Origin: Epiperipatus broadwayi | Taxonomy: Eukaryota; Onychophora; Udeonychophora; Euonychophora; Peripatidae | Reading direction: 5' to 3' | Length of the DNA: 64,000 nucleotides | Assembly: GCA_028023455.1 (NCBI GenBank) | Contig: JAQFVV010000252.1 | Span: 1,019,349-1,083,348, forward strand | In this document: piece after piece, positions 60,850 through 64,000 of the stretch | Numbering within the stretch: the stretch's first letter is position 1 | Layout of the letters: the number at the start of each line of letters is the position of its first letter | Notes under the pieces: model-generated | Seen by the model: the letters and a program-made list of their open reading frames with translations, nothing else | Told to the model about the DNA's origin: nothing | Databases searched by the model: none | Program-made: the position numbers and the translations under genes

Positions 60850-61035
60850 TATTTTAACATATTCCAGCTATCAATCCATTTTGATAAGCTTACAAAAGGA
60901 AACGTTATAATGCTAACACTAAAATAATAAAACATTTTACTTATAAAATATACTCAAGCTATCAATCAATTCTAATATGCTTATGGAAAAGAAAGCATTA
61001 TTAAACACTGGCACTAAAATTATAAAATGTGAAAC
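60850..61035. repeat. ~100-bp imperfect tandem duplication
   Basis: The segment with CAGCTATCAATCCATTTTGA, AAGCTTA and ACACTAAAATAATAAAA (from about 60865) recurs as AAGCTATCAATCAATTCTAA, ATGCTTA and GCACTAAAATTATAAAA (from about 60957). Confidence 0.65.
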
Positions 61036-61305
61036 TAAAGTTCTTGGCATTTTACTTCAAATGCACATCAAAATAATATGAGAGTGGTTTAAATCTAAGA
61101 GTAAGAGGTCAAGCTATCCTTCACAACCAAATGAATAATTCTATTAAATGGCTACACTTTCTTTTCTTTTGCTTACTCATTCAAATGAGGATGAAACATT
61201 ATGAGAGTTGGTGGTATAAAACCTAAATAATTAATATAATATGATTTGAAACAATAATTAGAGTTACACATTAATGATGGATTTTCTCCATACCTTCCAA
61301 ATCAA

Positions 61306-61573
61306 TATTTTATGCATGTGGCTGAATTATTCTTCCCACTATAAAATAATTAATATAACTAAATATAATTGGTTACTTATGAAATTGGGATAAATATCAT
61401 AAATATGGATGATGACAATGGCCAACCAAGCTTTAGCAATATTTTGTGCATGTGAATGAATTATGATATCCATTATAAAATAATTAATATAACTAAATAC
61501 AATTGGTTACTTATGAAATTGGGATAAATATCATAAATACAGATTATGACAATGGCTAACCAAGCTGTAGCAC
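61306..61573. repeat. 134-bp tandem duplication
   Basis: Unit 1 starts at 61306 and unit 2 at 61440. Both contain TAAAATAATTAATATAACTA, AATTGGTTACTTATGAAATT, GGGATAAATATCATAAATA and ACCAAGCT.TAGCA. Divergence is modest. Confidence 0.85.
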
Positions 61574-61881
61574 TAATTCTACTTTAGCTGTTCTGTGAGA
61601 AAACTCAATTCTACTTTTATTTTATTTTCTTATCAGCAAACTATCTTACTCTTGGTTATGGATACATGATGGGAAAGCATTCCATACAAATACATGAGAG
61701 ATGAAAAGACTTTCTTAATTCTAATCCTTTAAATAACCAAAATACAGTGACTCCCTAGCCTAATTCTGAGACTTAAAACAAACTGTTGTGAACATGGTAT
61801 CATCACCAAAAAATAAGGGAAATATACTACTTAACTTCACATACTATAATTATCATAAAATACAACTACCTAATCTGGAAA

Positions 61882-62019
61882 CATAATCCACTCCTGACAA
61901 ATATTTCCACAAACTAAGGTAAAGCTCTCTCAATCCCTGACAATGCAATACATAATCCACTCATGACAAATATTCAAATAAATTAAGGGAAATTTTTCTC
62001 AATCCCTGACAATACAATA
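61882..62019. repeat. 69-bp tandem duplication
   Basis: Units at 61882-61950 and 61951-62019 share CATAATCCACTC.TGACAAA and TCTCAATCCCTGACAAT.CA. Confidence 0.85.
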
Positions 62020-63489
62020 TATAACATAAACAATTTTCTTCTGCAGAGCCATTAAATACATTTCAATATAAGCATAAAAACAATAATAAATTCACTCTTA
62101 AATAAATTCTTAACCTTTCCACTTCTTTTTGGCACATTTCATCATCTGAAACCAATGGAATTAAATTATTTCTATTTTTAATTCAATAATTACATAACTG
62201 GATCAATAACAGACAGGTATATAAACATAATAATACATAAAGAATTTCAAATAACATTTGATAAGAAATACTGTAACAACATTAATTAATAAGTTATAAA
62301 AAATGAATCTCATTTCTGACAAGTATAATATTTTAACTTGGAAATATAATAATTATTATTAAATAAGCAAGACAAAATAACTCTTTAGTGTGTTTGGCAT
62401 TAGCCCACAAATTAAAACAAAATGTCTGGTTTGGGATAAACAACAAATCTTTAAATTTGGAGTAAAATAATTATTAAGAAATAAACCTTAAACCTTTTAT
62501 AAAATGCAAAGATAAACAATAAATTTTATGTAACTACCTCTTCTCAAAAATGTAAATAGCATACAGATCTTTCTATTGCTGTGTGTATAGAAATACAAGT
62601 ACATAATAAAAACTATATTAAAATAATACTAATTACCCAGTATAATATTTCTCCATATTATACTTTGTGAGACATTCTTGGAAAGAGAAATAATAATTAA
62701 ATAATAAGAAGAAAAATATAAGACAAATACTTAATCTACCTATCTATCGAATGATAACAAAAATAATAATAATCATTAAAGCTTTTTTTGGCTGAAATAA
62801 AAAGTTCATTTATAGTCTGTAGATTTGGTCAGGTACTAAATGATGATGATCATTTGTATAATCATAAATATGGATAAACACATACCAAGTTCTTGCAGGG
62901 AGATAAATAATAATAATTGGGTCTAATTTAACAACATTTCAAAGTTTTTTAGAGACAGCTAATGAAATCACTGGCAACATCATATATGGAAATTCTTCAT
63001 GGTGGCAAACAAATATTTATTGTGGCATAGGTAGAGCAATAATTTGATTTAATTCATTAGACTTGTTTAAGCATTTATTCTCGATCTTTAAAAAGTCATT
63101 CATAAGGCAAATAACTACCTAACTCATAAAATCCATTTAAATTCACAGTAAGTTTATTGATAATATACTTTTAAAAAATCAAGTGCAAATGAGGAGATCA
63201 ATAAAATAAAAGAAATTCACATCCAATTTCATGCTCTTTGACTCTTCATTTATCAGCACATTTAGAGATAAGTTAATAGTTTATCAAATTATATGTCATG
63301 CATTTGTTTCTTATTTCCAGATACAAATGGTTAGGTATATATTTTGTCAATAATAATAAAGCATGTTATAATAAATTATCTGCACACATCCTTCTGTTTA
63401 AACTTTATCCCTTTATAGCTAGCAAAAATTATCAACAGAGTCTCCGAAGTGTTTAATGAAAACCTTCAGCATAAATTTTCCAGCATAAC

Positions 63490-63710
63490 AATAAAATTCA
63501 CACATTCCAGTTATTTCTTTAGTGTTAGAAAATAAATCTAGGTAAATCAAACTTATAATGTAGAAATACATTTTAATTACTTCTTTAATATTGGGAATAA
63601 AATTTAGGGAAAATAGATTTGAAATATAAACACACATTTCCATTACTTCTTTAATATCAGAAATTAAAGTTAAATAAATGTATAACATAGGCACACATAT
63701 GCATCTCAAA
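63490..63710. repeat. Three imperfect units of ~65-75 bp
   Basis: Units contain CAGTTATTTCTTTAGT, TAATTACTTCTTTAATAT and CATTACTTCTTTAATATC (near 63508, 63572 and 63639), each followed by an A-rich GAAxxTAAA stretch. The multiple of three in part of the array gives the antisense frame 63419-63709 an apparent ~25-residue protein repeat. I do not regard it as a gene. Confidence 0.6.
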
Positions 63711-64000
63711 TGATGATTTTAGAATTCAAACAAGTCAGAAGTAGGTAGATATACCTTATTTCCGAAGAGATTTACAACTGCATTTCAATTTTATATTTCC
63801 CACAGTAGAATTTCTGATCTGTTTTCTTCCAGATAATTAATAGAAGTTTTACTTTCAAGCTTGGACCATGGAAGAACTAACTTTTAGAAACAAAACTGTA
63901 CTAATAAAAACTTTTTAAGGAGAGAGAATTGTTGAAATCAGAAAAGCAAAAGCCAACTTTATGTAAAAATATTCCTCTTTTATACCAGATTTTTACCCCA

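Larger units (their letters stand above)
60701..64000. other. AT-rich DNA with several small tandem duplications
   Basis: No gene recognised. Four separate short tandem duplications occur in 3 kb and are listed below. The 96-codon minus frame at 63419-63709 comes from one of them. Apart from these the stretch is plain AT-rich sequence. Confidence 0.5.

Noticed and set aside
63419-63709. 96-codon minus-strand frame with repeated ~25-residue motif
   Set aside because: Explained by an imperfect AT-rich tandem duplication; no domain, and the composition follows the DNA.

Overview
This window looks like AT-rich, gene-poor nuclear DNA of an animal, probably an arthropod or other invertebrate. The LINE types present (RTE, and a family whose best-known relatives are in ticks and spiders) suggest a chelicerate, but the window alone does not settle it. 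There is no bacterial-style gene organisation. I found no host protein gene, rRNA, tRNA or CRISPR array that I would defend. What can be read is a layered graveyard of transposable elements in which two LTR retrotransposons are still young.

Layout. From 0 to 9.8 kb: AT-rich DNA with two truncated 3' ends of an RTE LINE (minus strand), a somewhat GC-richer block at 4-7 kb of unknown origin, and a decayed 22-bp tandem repeat. From 9.8 to 12.5 kb: one minus-strand LINE copy in two pieces, with an 89-bp-arm inverted repeat between them whose centre resembles the hammerhead-ribozyme core of Penelope-like elements. From 17.8 to 29.6 kb: a compound old LTR-element region. It holds two diverged LTR+leader copies (A at 17.8-18.8 kb, B at 28.4-29.6 kb) and a decayed Gag coiled-coil/capsid-like reading frame. 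That frame is split by a young non-coding LTR element (21147-25507, ATAT target duplication). An integrase-tail remnant and a 934-bp TA-flanked inverted-repeat element follow. From 31.2 to 34 kb: a near full-length but broken plus-strand RTE LINE (endonuclease and reverse transcriptase). From 36 to 42 kb: a polypyrimidine tract, a second LINE RT scrap and two compound GATA/GGAT arrays. From 44.2 to 47.6 kb: a minus-strand RTE copy interrupted by a 568-bp retroposed insert with a 16-bp target duplication. From 48.0 to 55.7 kb: a young 7.65-kb LTR element with minisatellite-filled 2.5-kb LTRs and one long coiled-coil ORF. From 55.7 to 64 kb: AT-rich DNA with LINE scraps and several small tandem duplications.

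The most unusual signal is in the LTR elements. Downstream of the 5' LTR of the young element at 48 kb, the LTR-end/primer-binding-site segment occurs four times in tandem at about 56-bp spacing; only the first copy keeps a good tRNA-Lys primer site. The same kind of array is recognisable in the old copies A and B, so it seems to be an inherited leader structure of this lineage. The two young elements lack reverse transcriptase, protease and integrase and must depend on enzymes supplied elsewhere. All function statements come from reading translated motifs by eye; no database search was run.
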